DNA of 42,113 bases from Bacteroidota bacterium (lineage in GTDB: Bacteria; Bacteroidota; Bacteroidia; Chitinophagales; Chitinophagaceae). Of the stretch, positions 27,491 to 34,674 are shown in pieces. Both the position numbers and the translations under genes were made by a program. The notes under the pieces were generated by a model. The model did no database searches and had not been told where the DNA came from. It saw nothing but the letters and a program-made list of their open reading frames with translations. Position 1 is the stretch's first letter. Each line of letters starts with the position of its first letter. The stretch covers positions 1 to 42,113 of the forward strand of contig JAEVYV010000248.1 of the NCBI GenBank assembly GCA_023392575.1, read 5' to 3'.

Positions 27491-27919
27491 AAAAATGCTG
27501 TTTTTAATTTTCTTTACCACACCGTGTTATATACTGCCCTGTTTCCCTGTGCTTTAATAATCACTATTTCGTCCTGGCCAATTAGGGTCAGAGCAGCCCA
27601 CAGCTCTTTCAATTTTTTTAGTACTAAAACCTAATAAACAAAAATAAATTAACCATAATTATTGTAATAAAACAATAATTATGGTTACTGATCTTCCCTT
27701 TTCCCTGTGTCTCCTCTTGGGGCCTTGCGCCATAGCAGGGACACCGGAAATCAATATACCACTGTATCCCTCTTTACCTTACCCCGGTGCACGATAAGAA
27801 TACACGTAGCTACAACATGTCCTCCACTGTCGCCCTGAGCCCGTCGAAGGGTTGCAGCGTTTACCTTTAAATTACCGGACAATCTCCGGAAAGCCGGGGA
27901 AGAACAAATCAATAATAAG
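27491..27919. other. Intergenic region with a strong hairpin
   Basis: No gene seen. It contains a perfect 16-bp inverted repeat (27650-27687) and a weak inverted arrangement at about 27696-27750 (ccctgtgtctcc ... agcagggacacc) similar in layout to the 61-bp repeat R2. The toxin-antitoxin promoter must lie in the part near 27500-27600. Confidence 0.45.
27650..27687 (-). terminator. Perfect 16-bp hairpin, probable terminator
   Basis: TAACCATAATTATTGT (27650-27665) pairs fully with ACAATAATTATGGTTA (27672-27687) around a 6-nt loop. Read on the minus strand the stem is followed by a T-rich tract (aatttatttttgtttatt), which suits a factor-independent terminator for the small gene ending at 27920. 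It could also be a protein-binding site for the toxin-antitoxin promoter 160 bp further on. Confidence 0.5.
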
Positions 27920-28099
27920 CTACGCTTCCCCTTTTACAAATTGGTTGGAAAGACCGGCATATGTAAGAAACTCTTTAGCCTCATTTACTTTCTTTACAAA
28001 AAAAGGATGCTTCTCATAATCACCTACATCATTGGTAATTACGGGAGGCTTCTGGCTTTTAGCAGAACTCTTACGTACTTGTTTTCCTTTTATAGCCAT
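27920..28099 (-). CDS. Small uncharacterised protein (59 aa)
   Basis: 59 residues, basic N-terminus (MAIKGKQVRKSSAKSQK) and acidic-aromatic middle (ITNDVGDYEKHPFFVKKVNEA). It has the look of the small conserved hypothetical proteins found in Chitinophagaceae but I cannot name a family. A longer in-frame ORF to 28243 runs through repeat R2 and is probably not translated. Start ATG 28099. Confidence 0.5.
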   Translation of the reverse strand: MAIKGKQVRKSSAKSQKPPVITNDVGDYEKHPFFVKKVNEAKEFLTYAGLSNQFVKGEA

Positions 28100-28150
28100 A
28101 GAACAAAATGAAACCAAAAAACCAGGTACAAAATCCTGATGTCCCGCCAT

Positions 28151-28211
28151 CCCTTCCCTGCCGATGTCTCTCCTGTGCAGTCCTTGTGCCAGGACAGGAG
28201 GACTCGGCGGA
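28151..28211 (+). repeat. 61-bp repeat R2, copy 1
   Basis: Identical to 32915-32975 except for two bases. It is itself an imperfect palindrome: CCGA...CTCCTGT (left) against ACAGGAG...TCGG (right). Lies between the 59-aa gene and kptA. Confidence 0.8.
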
Positions 28212-28276
28212 GAAGAAAGGGACAGAAGGAAACCGATAATCAACAGTGCCGCTCATGCTCAAAGCAGCCAGAAGGC

Positions 28277-28310
28277 TATTTAAAGAGATTGACACAACTC
28301 TCTTTAAATA
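28277..28310. promoter_or_regulatory. Perfect 12-bp inverted repeat
   Basis: TATTTAAAGAGA (28277-28288) and TCTCTTTAAATA (28299-28310) with a 10-nt spacer, 180 bp upstream of the 59-aa gene and 170 bp downstream of kptA. No T-run follows on the minus strand, so operator is more likely than terminator. Confidence 0.4.
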
Positions 28311-28477
28311 AAAAAGCTCCATTCCCACTACATTAATTTCCTGAATAGCACTCAGGCGTTCGTGAGCTATAGAGCCGGGCAAAGATAACATTTCTTCTAT
28401 GTGGTGTTTCTCCCTTAACCCGAGCTTCGCCAGTGAGAATGCACCACCCGGACAGGACAGTATCTGTCAAAATCAAA

Positions 28478-29032
28478 TCATCCCTTAGCGGTCTTTAAGA
28501 ACCGCGCCGGCACACTGTCGGTCAACCAAACGCCGTTCTCCGAAACAAAGAACACACAACCCTCCCGGCACATCTCCTGAGCCATCACTTCAAACACAAT
28601 AGGCTTTCCGTGCCTTTGCCCCACTTTCATAGCTGTTTCTATATCCTTACTCAAATGCACATGATGCCGCTTTCCTTTCTTCAACCCCTCCTGCAGTATC
28701 GCCTCTTTATTTTTGGTGGCCGTTCCATGGTAAAGCATCTCCGGTGGCTCACATTCCCTATATCCCAAATCCACTTGTATAGAATGCCCCTGGCTGGCCC
28801 TCATCCTGCTCTTGTCCCCGTTAAAGGCAAATCGTTTTTTGTCATTGCTGGCCACCACATGCTCCAGTGTTTCAAAATCAATGGCTATTCCTTTCAACCT
28901 CATTTTTTGCAATAGCTCATTCACCTCAACCCATCCCTGTTCATCCGGCACAATACCAATCACTTCCGGCTGATGCCGCAGCACAAGGCTTAAAAACTTG
29001 CTGGTCCGTATCGTTTCCTTTTCATTAAGCAT
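28478..29032 (-). CDS. kptA: RNA 2'-phosphotransferase, Tpt1/KptA family
   Basis: Transfers a 2'-phosphate from RNA to NAD+, giving ADP-ribose 1''-2''-cyclic phosphate and nicotinamide; in bacteria the natural RNA substrate is unclear. The 184-residue protein shows TSKFLSLVLRHQPE at the N-terminus (first catalytic Arg and His), an N-terminal winged-helix part, then the ADP-ribosyltransferase-like core with MLYHGTATKNKEAI, KGKRHHVHLSKD and GKPIVFEV. Residues of the Arg-His-Arg-Arg set appear to be present. Start set at ATG 29032 (MLNEKETIRTSKFL), which matches family N-termini. It lies between repeats R2 and R3 in a cluster of conflict genes. Confidence 0.93.
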   Translation of the reverse strand: MLNEKETIRTSKFLSLVLRHQPEVIGIVPDEQGWVEVNELLQKMRLKGIAIDFETLEHVVASNDKKRFAFNGDKSRMRASQGHSIQVDLGYRECEPPEMLYHGTATKNKEAILQEGLKKGKRHHVHLSKDIETAMKVGQRHGKPIVFEVMAQEMCREGCVFFVSENGVWLTDSVPARFLKTAKG

Positions 29033-29246
29033 GAGCCAACATTCCTGGTTCAATCACTATAAATTTATTGTCAAAAGTTTTGACCATAAAAATTTTGTCA
29101 CTCCAACTATACACGTGCACTCGCTCGAAACAACTAGAAGTGGTCTCCTAGATGGTTTGGCTGTGCGTTGTCACCCTGAGCCCAGTCGAAGGATCCCCTC
29201 CCCCGGCCCTTGCGGCAGCAGGGGCCAACCGGGAATTAACATGCCA

Positions 29247-29363
29247 CTACATCCTCCTACTAAGTTCTTTTTCTCCTGGAATACATAAATGCTTGTAGTT
29301 CTTGGTCAGGTTACCCTTCTTGGTAACAATGCCGGATCTGACAAGCAGGGCCCTGGAAGCCTT
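29247..29363 (-). pseudogene. 5'-truncated copy of the 57-aa gene at 34069-34242
   Basis: Minus-strand codons KASRALLVRSGIVTKKGNL, then TKNYKHLCIPGEKE, match the C-terminal two thirds of the 57-residue protein at 34069-34242 with few changes, then run to a different stop. No start and no N-terminal part are present; upstream sequence is unrelated. The DNA is part of the 86-bp direct repeat R3. Confidence 0.65.
29277..29362. repeat. 86-bp direct repeat R3, copy 1
   Basis: Matches 34084-34169 with four mismatches in 86 bp, in the same orientation. Lies between kptA and the AlbA_2/GHKL gene. Confidence 0.8.
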
Positions 29364-29504
29364 TTGAAAGCCGCTGTAGAAAGTGCAATACTGGGCACAC
29401 GCACACTCGGGCCCTCGTATAATAATGATGCCGGAGAGAACGGAAGGGGCCGCCGCTGCAAACCCCTGTCAACGCCTGGGTTTGCAATTCCTTTGCAAGC
29501 CCGA

Positions 29505-31388
29505 TCATTCACGTAACAGGTGCGTTGTTTTGTAAGCTTGGTTGGGATGATTAGGTGTTTCAGGGTATTTCCGCTGAAGCAACCCGGCGGATAATAATTC
29601 AGGTATGATGCGGTTTTGCAGGTACTTGACAGTTCGGTCTGTTAGCGCAGCCAATGCCGATACAGTCCTGAAATCAGCCTGACAAGCAGCAAGAATGATG
29701 TTTTTCAGGGGTTCTTTCCTGGTTTTACCACCTTCCGGGAAGGTCTCCATATTATCTCCGGAGGTCTCCATATTACCTCCGGAGGTCTCCATATTATCTC
29801 CGGAGGTCTCCACATTACCTCCGGAGGTCTCCATCTTTTCGGGGAGGCTTCTTTCAAAACCATTATTTAACTGGTATGTTGTCCACCGGTTCTTGTTTTC
29901 CGATAGTAGATAACCTTCACGGCAGAGCTCCTGCAAGATCTTAGTAATATCGGTAGGATGACGATTGATCATATATTGCAGGCGGCTGTTGGAAACATCA
30001 CCCTCGATATGGCAGGTAGCCAGTATCATCAGCTCATCTTTTCCCAGGCCATCGATCTCCTCACCGAACTTCGCTCGCAGGGATGCCAGGGTTTCATCAG
30101 GCAGAATGCTGAACTTGGGCAACTCCAGAATAATGCGATCGGGATGCGTACTGGTTTTTAAGTACGGATGCCGCCAATGGGCATAATCCCAGCCTGCCAA
30201 AATCTTGTTCACACCACTGCCAGCTTTTTCGGCACTGCCGATCATCAGAAACATTTTCTGTAAACTGGTATTGCGGCATTCGCTGATACCACCCCGGTAG
30301 TATTGATGTAACGAAACCAGCAAGGTTCCGGGGTTGGAGAACCGGTAAGCATCTGTTCTTTGCTCAATCACAATATTGCCCGGAGCCGTATAATCAGTAT
30401 GAATCAGTGCGTTCACAAAAGCCTCACGCAAGGCCGTATGGGCTGGCGTTTCGTCCTGGCGTATGCCTTTTTTTAGTTGAAAAGGCTTCGGAAGGCTGGC
30501 CGATAGCCGGGGCCACACCCGGCGGTAGAACTGAAACAGGTTGGCCTCCCAGGTGCCGTCCGGGTAAATACGGTCGGTCCAGCGTATGTCCGGGTCACTG
30601 CTCAATACTTCCCGGAAGTCTGGGAAGAAGTTCGGAGTACAGTCCGGGTCGGTAATGCTCAATTCTTTCCCAAACATCAACAGTCCGGCAAGTGTAGGCC
30701 CTTCTTTAAGGGAGGTGCGCTCAATACGATAACCACCCAGCTTTATCAACAACTCTCTGTCTTCAAGTGAAAGCCAGGCATGGCCGGGTTTTGCCACGGA
30801 AAACAACTGTCGGTATTGCTGCAGGCTGTTTTTATCAAGGTCATCGAGTGTAAAGCCTTCCAGTATCCGGCTGTCAGGATGCGTTGTCAGGTCGGCATCA
30901 GCCAGCATCCGCCGCACTTCCTCGCGGGTGCAGCGGTAGTCTCCTTCGTGATTGCGTTTATAAGTGTGATCAAAAGGATTACGGGTAAGATGAACCGGCC
31001 GTTGTGTTCGGGTAGCCATAGGAATGCGAAATCCTAGCAAAAGCTTTCCTTCAATGTCTATCTGCTGCACATCGCTGTCCTGCAACAAATTTGCACTAAT
31101 GGTATTCAAATTGTTGGCATTGTCCCAAAAATGTTTTTTGTACTGGACTAGTTTAGCGCTGTCAAGTCCTTCAATGAGAATGCGTCCTTTCCGCTCTTTC
31201 AGGCCCAGCAAAATCACACCTCCCTGCGTATTGGCAAATGCCGAGTAGGTTTTCCAGAAATCATCCGGAAACCCATGTGCTGCTGACTTGTATTCCAGTT
31301 CGCCGGACTCGTTGTTGGGAAAAGCTTCGTCAATGGCCGGGAATACCGGTAAGCCCCACCTGTCAAATAAATCCAATTGTTCGCTCAT
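29505..31388 (-). CDS. AlbA_2 (Schlafen-like) and GHKL ATPase domain protein
   Basis: 627-residue putative ATP- and nucleic-acid-binding regulator, of the family often labelled 'ATP-binding protein' or 'putative DNA binding domain'. AlbA_2 (about 28-150) opens ELEYKSAAHGFPDDFW and AFANTQGGVILLGLK. A GHKL-type ATPase patch follows (about 340-420: TALREAFVNALIHTDY and GSAEKAGSGVNKI). The C-terminal part has winged-helix segments. Between them lies a heptapeptide repeat (519-546, METSGGN/METSGDN) before the last helix-turn-helix. Proteins of this type occur in bacterial conflict and phage-defence loci. It is flanked by the direct repeat R3 and a decayed region. Confidence 0.88.
   Translation of the reverse strand: MSEQLDLFDRWGLPVFPAIDEAFPNNESGELEYKSAAHGFPDDFWKTYSAFANTQGGVILLGLKERKGRILIEGLDSAKLVQYKKHFWDNANNLNTISANLLQDSDVQQIDIEGKLLLGFRIPMATRTQRPVHLTRNPFDHTYKRNHEGDYRCTREEVRRMLADADLTTHPDSRILEGFTLDDLDKNSLQQYRQLFSVAKPGHAWLSLEDRELLIKLGGYRIERTSLKEGPTLAGLLMFGKELSITDPDCTPNFFPDFREVLSSDPDIRWTDRIYPDGTWEANLFQFYRRVWPRLSASLPKPFQLKKGIRQDETPAHTALREAFVNALIHTDYTAPGNIVIEQRTDAYRFSNPGTLLVSLHQYYRGGISECRNTSLQKMFLMIGSAEKAGSGVNKILAGWDYAHWRHPYLKTSTHPDRIILELPKFSILPDETLASLRAKFGEEIDGLGKDELMILATCHIEGDVSNSRLQYMINRHPTDITKILQELCREGYLLSENKNRWTTYQLNNGFERSLPEKMETSGGNVETSGDNMETSGGNMETSGDNMETFPEGGKTRKEPLKNIILAACQADFRTVSALAALTDRTVKYLQNRIIPELLSAGLLQRKYPETPNHPNQAYKTTHLLRE
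29751..29834. repeat. 21-bp in-frame minisatellite inside the AlbA_2/GHKL gene
   Basis: Four contiguous 21-bp units (core gtctccatattatctccgga on the plus strand) plus a degenerate fifth. They encode METSGGN, VETSGDN, METSGGN, METSGDN; GGN and GDN alternate, so the higher-order period is 42 bp. Length is a multiple of three, so copy-number change would lengthen a linker without breaking the frame. Confidence 0.85.
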
Positions 31389-31960
31389 CTTTTTTCATTT
31401 CATCTTGTGAAAGGTTTGCAACTTCAGGCGCTTGCTCTGGAGGTTTTGGCCTCCCCGGAAAGAGCCGTTCGGCTGTACAGCAACGCCGATCACACAACAA
31501 AAAAAGAACAAATGCTTCGCAATAGCAACCTAACGAACGAAAAAGCTGGCAACTCCGAAAACAGTGCTCCGACGAGCTGCCGCCTCTTGCTTTTGATCTG
31601 AAATCAGTAGTTGTCGTCAAGTGTGAGGTCTGCAAATGGTTCGGGATCATCCGCGAGCTCGAAACAGCAAGGGAAGGCGTGCATGTCTCGTTTTCCACAA
31701 CCTCACTAAAGCGCACCCAGCACTCAAATCTCTTATCCAGGAAACGCTGACAGTAAAAGACGGAAAGCTGTTAGTGGACATTACCGAAGAAAAAGAAGCC
31801 ACCGCACCCACATGCTCTGTGAAACAATAACCGCTACTTCCATCCGGCAATTTCACTATTGTAAATACTGCCATTTTCTTTTCATAGAAGAAGCTCTGCA
31901 AACTCCCAATGTCACTTAAAGTCCGTTGTACTATAAGCCACATTGTTGCACCTTCCGGGC
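31389..31960. other. Region with a probable decayed gene
   Basis: Between two divergent genes. Plus-strand codons in one frame from about 31524 (CSDELPPLAFDLKS and VKCEVCKWFGIIRELETARE) look coding and stop in that frame; a second frame then gives HNLTKAHPALKSLIQETLTV and KDGKLLVDITEEKEAT up to a stop at 31830 (ORF 31636-31830). Together they suggest a single frameshifted gene of unknown family. The promoter of the XRE/SRA-HNH operon must lie near 31830-31960. Confidence 0.3.
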
Positions 31961-32182
31961 ATGGATATAAAGCTGAAACTAGGTCAGCGCATCAAAACAC
32001 TGCGGAAACAATTAGGACTCTCACAAGAAGCCCTCGCTCTAAAAGCGGAAGTAGATAGAACCTACATGACCGATGTAGAAAACGGCCGTCGCAACATCTC
32101 TATTGAGATACTGGAAAAAATAATTGTGGCACTCGAAGTATCCTTTACCGATTTCTTCACGGCTAAAGAATTCAAGCGATAA
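31961..32182 (+). CDS. XRE-family helix-turn-helix regulator
   Basis: 73 residues, almost entirely one Cro/C1-type HTH domain (GQRIKTLRKQLGLSQEALAL; YMTDVENGRRNISIE). Its stop overlaps the start of the SRA-HNH nuclease gene by one base (TAATG), indicating translational coupling, so it probably acts as a controller protein that times nuclease expression. Start ATG 31961 chosen over 31943 because MDIKLKLGQRI gives the standard N-terminus. Confidence 0.88.
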   Translation: MDIKLKLGQRIKTLRKQLGLSQEALALKAEVDRTYMTDVENGRRNISIEILEKIIVALEVSFTDFFTAKEFKR

Positions 32183-32886
32183 TGACGATCTCTCCCGGCG
32201 ATATTATCTCCCATACAGAAATGTGTTTGCAGGAAGGCGTTAGCTTACAAAGAGGCATGAACTTTCGGTTAAAAGGTGGCAACTCTGTTATCCTTATGTC
32301 CTTGCGCAAAGGAGCACCCTATGCCGACAGGGTAGAAGACAATGGGCAAACGCTCATTTATGAAGGGCACGACACACCACGCAATCTAGCTCCCATTCCC
32401 AAAAAGGTTGACCAACCTTACCACACCCCCAAAGGATCATTAACCGAGAACGGAAAGTTTTTTGAAGCCGCTGAAAAATATAAGAAGGATGGGCAGCCCC
32501 CGGAGCTGGTAAAGGTGTACGAAAAAATCAAGGACGGCATTTGGGTATACAACGGTGTCTTTGAATTAACAGATGCCTGGGTAGAAAAGGAAGAGGAAAG
32601 GAAGGTGTTTAAATTCAAACTACAAGTAACCGATAAAACCATTGATGAAAAACAAAAAAGAGCAATTGAACTGAAAGACCTCGATCACAATAGAATGATC
32701 CCAACCTCTGTAAAATTGGAGGTATGGAAGCGAGACAAAGGAAAATGTAGAGAGTGCGGTAGTGCCGATAATCTACACTTCGATCATATTCTTCCTTTCG
32801 CAAAAGGGGGCACTTCGTTAAAGGCCGAAAATATTCAACTGCTTTGCGCAAGACATAATTTGCAAAAAAGAGATAAGATTCAATAA
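32182..32886 (+). CDS. SRA-like domain plus HNH endonuclease (modification-dependent restriction)
   Basis: 234 residues. The N-terminal part (about 15-150) matches the SRA/YDG modified-base-flipping fold: GVSLQRGMNFRLKGG, NGQTLIYEGHD and WVYNGVFELTDAW followed by VFKFKL. A C-terminal HNH nuclease has CxxC at 189-192, FDHILPF (Asp201-His202), Asn217 and LCARHN (Cys222, His225), so active and zinc residues look intact. SRA-HNH proteins cut DNA containing 5-methyl- or 5-hydroxymethylcytosine; no methyltransferase is adjacent, consistent with type IV-like restriction. Coupled to the XRE gene. Confidence 0.85.
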   Translation: MTISPGDIISHTEMCLQEGVSLQRGMNFRLKGGNSVILMSLRKGAPYADRVEDNGQTLIYEGHDTPRNLAPIPKKVDQPYHTPKGSLTENGKFFEAAEKYKKDGQPPELVKVYEKIKDGIWVYNGVFELTDAWVEKEEERKVFKFKLQVTDKTIDEKQKRAIELKDLDHNRMIPTSVKLEVWKRDKGKCRECGSADNLHFDHILPFAKGGTSLKAENIQLLCARHNLQKRDKIQ

Positions 32887-32914
32887 ATCGTAGTAGCCCC
32901 TCACTCTTTACTGC

Positions 32915-32975
32915 CCCTTCCCTGCCGATGTCTCTCCTGTGCAGTCCTTGTGCCAGGGCAGGAGAACTCGGCGGA
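32915..32975 (+). repeat. 61-bp repeat R2, copy 2
   Basis: Differs from copy 1 (28151-28211) at two positions; same orientation; lies in the 150-bp gap between the SRA-HNH and HNH_2 genes. Confidence 0.8.
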
Positions 32976-33036
32976 TCAAACAAACGGTTTCAACTTTCCC
33001 TGCATAAGCCCTATTTTCGGTTACCCGTTACAGGCA

Positions 33037-33987
33037 ATGAACCACCTCTCCACCTGCATAAAAAAGTTCTCCCGCCTCCGCACCGCCAAAATCAACGGCG
33101 TAGCAGCCCCGCACAAACCCATTCTCTTACTCGCCATTATCACCGGCATAGAGCAGGGAGAAATAAAAGAGAACAAGATCCGCATTACCCCGGCTCTCGT
33201 AGCCGCCTTTAAAAACCTCTGGCACCAATTGGTACACAACACCACCTTCACCGCCAACTTTGCCCTTCCCTTTTACCATCTGAAAAGCGATGGCTTCTGG
33301 CACCTGCATACCTGCCTGGGCAGGGAAATCCTCTTAACCACTTCCCACTCCATCAAAAGCTTTGCCCAGCTAAAGGAAGTAATGGACTATGCCTCTTTTA
33401 ATGAAGACCTGTACCATCTTTTAATAAACCCGGATACCCGCGAAGTACTCAAGCAAACCCTTTTATCTGCTTACTTTCCTACTGCCCAAAAGGTATCTGC
33501 AAACAATGAATTGATTACAACCATTATTCACCAGATCCTGCACGAACCCGCTGCCGTTTATAAATCCAAAGCGGCCTCTTTTGACGAAGAAGAAGTTTTT
33601 ATCCGCGGCGGTGTCTTTAAAAAAGAAATTCCAAAAATTTACAATTACACCTGCTGTATATCCGGCATGCGGGTGGTAGCTGACAAAGAGGTGCAGATGA
33701 TCGATGCCTGCCACATTGTTCCCTTTGCCCAATCAGGCGATGATACCATAGGCAATGGTCTTTCGCTTTGCCCTAACCTGCACCGGGCATTTGATAGGGG
33801 ACTGGTGGCCATAAGCAATGAGTATCGGGTGCTGGTAAAGCCTTTTCACGAAGTGAACAATAATGCCTATTCCATTAAGCAGTTTGAAGGAAAGAAGATT
33901 CTTTTGCCTAAAGAGAAAGCTTATCACCCTTTAACAGTTAATCTGGCAAAGCACCGGCAAAGGTTTGGATTTGATACTAATATTTAG
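33037..33987 (+). CDS. HNH_2-type endonuclease (predicted restriction nuclease)
   Basis: 316 residues. The C-terminal nuclease (about 200-262) shows YTCCISGMRV, then MIDACHIVPFAQSGDD (His226), GNGLSLCPNLHRAFD (Asn240, His249), the pattern of the HNH_2 / COG3440 group of predicted restriction endonucleases. The N-terminal 150 residues are typical for this group (APHKPILLLAIITGIEQGEI) but of unknown role, perhaps DNA or modified-base recognition. Start chosen at ATG 33037; the longer in-frame start at 32950 would translate repeat R2. Same strand as SRA-HNH, separated by R2. Confidence 0.85.
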   Translation: MNHLSTCIKKFSRLRTAKINGVAAPHKPILLLAIITGIEQGEIKENKIRITPALVAAFKNLWHQLVHNTTFTANFALPFYHLKSDGFWHLHTCLGREILLTTSHSIKSFAQLKEVMDYASFNEDLYHLLINPDTREVLKQTLLSAYFPTAQKVSANNELITTIIHQILHEPAAVYKSKAASFDEEEVFIRGGVFKKEIPKIYNYTCCISGMRVVADKEVQMIDACHIVPFAQSGDDTIGNGLSLCPNLHRAFDRGLVAISNEYRVLVKPFHEVNNNAYSIKQFEGKKILLPKEKAYHPLTVNLAKHRQRFGFDTNI

Positions 33988-34068
33988 AAAGAGAAAATGA
34001 TAGTCGATGCGTCCCGGCTCTTGCGCAAAGCTATCGGGAGACACATCTGTAAAAGAAAAAAGCAAGGA

Positions 34069-34242
34069 TCAGGCCTGCTCTTGTGGAATACATAAATGCT
34101 TGTAGTTCCTGGTCAGGTTACCCTTTTTAGTAACAATGCCGGTTCTGACAAGCAGGGCCCTGGAAGCCTCCCGATTACCCGAAAGTTTCTTCTTGTACTT
34201 TTTTAAGATGGTTTCAAATTCTTTTCTCTCTTTATCAGACAT
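34069..34242 (-). CDS. Small basic protein (57 aa), 3' part duplicated at 29247-29363
   Basis: 57 residues, highly basic (MSDKERKEFETILKKYKKKL; ALLVRTGIVTKKGNL), no domain recognised. Size and charge suggest a nucleic-acid-binding protein. Start ATG 34242. Most of its sequence recurs in truncated form next to the AlbA_2/GHKL gene as part of direct repeat R3. Confidence 0.6.
   Translation of the reverse strand: MSDKERKEFETILKKYKKKLSGNREASRALLVRTGIVTKKGNLTRNYKHLCIPQEQA
34084..34169. repeat. 86-bp direct repeat R3, copy 2
   Basis: Same orientation as 29277-29362, four mismatches; overlaps the 3' part of the 57-aa gene. Confidence 0.8.
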
Positions 34243-34420
34243 AAAATAAAAATAAGTTGAATTTAATACAGTAACAAGAAACATACCGGCCAGGTTATAA
34301 AATGTTTAATCCTTGTCCTGCTTCCTTTCCGCCGCTTCCCTATGCTGTCTTTCCTGCCATGGCAGCCAATATAGCGCTGATGTTTTGATGCTTGAATTCT
34401 ATAGAGCCTTCCGAGCGTTA

Positions 34421-34466
34421 GTACAATAAAGGCCGTAAACCGTGGCGGTAAGCGGTTTTATTGTAC
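34421..34466. repeat. Nested inverted repeat
   Basis: Outer arms GTACAATAAA (34421-34430) and TTTATTGTAC (34457-34466) are perfect complements; inside lies ACCG-tgg-CGGT (34439-34449). The whole 46-bp element can fold as a two-tier hairpin. Its nature (mobile-element remnant, attachment site or RNA structure) is unknown. Confidence 0.5.
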
Positions 34467-34478
34467 TCCATATCCACC

Positions 34479-34586
34479 GAGACTCACTCTAGCCTTGTGT
34501 AAGAGCTTGGACTCGTTGTTTTGTTTTGATCATGTTACTATAAACGACGAGGCCATCCATCACACAAAGGGGGGAAGAAATGAGTG
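34479..34586 (+). repeat. Dispersed intergenic repeat R1, copy D
   Basis: Left part gactcactctagccttgtgt, middle ggactcgttgttttgttttg, right part ggccatccatcacacaaagg followed by ggggaagaa. Best match is copy C. Lies 88 bp before the GYF_2 gene. Confidence 0.65.
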
Positions 34587-34674
34587 ATCCTTTGAGCGAC
34601 TCACTGGCTAATAACTTTAAACATTTCATTTAATTAATATTCTTTACTACTTTGGCCCCACCAAAACCAACTCT

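Larger units (their letters stand above)
34243..34674. other. Intergenic region with nested palindrome and R1 copy D
   Basis: No gene seen. It contains a nested inverted repeat at 34421-34466, R1 copy D (34479-34586) and, just before the GYF_2 gene, a TAnnTTTG-like sequence (CTACTTTG, near 34647). Confidence 0.45.

Noticed and set aside
29289..29516. Plus and minus ORFs between kptA and the AlbA_2 gene
   Set aside because: They are explained by repeat R3 and a truncated gene copy; upstream parts look random.
29751..29834. Regular repeats considered as a CRISPR array
   Set aside because: Units are contiguous without spacers, 21 bp long, in frame in a protein gene.
31389..31716. 117-codon minus-strand ORF next to the AlbA_2 gene
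   Set aside because: Antisense to the more coding-like plus-strand frames; Cys/Ser-rich and without recognisable features.
32615..32983. 122-codon minus-strand ORF across SRA-HNH and R2
   Set aside because: Antisense to the HNH domain; shares its first residues with an ORF at 28243 only because both read through repeat R2.
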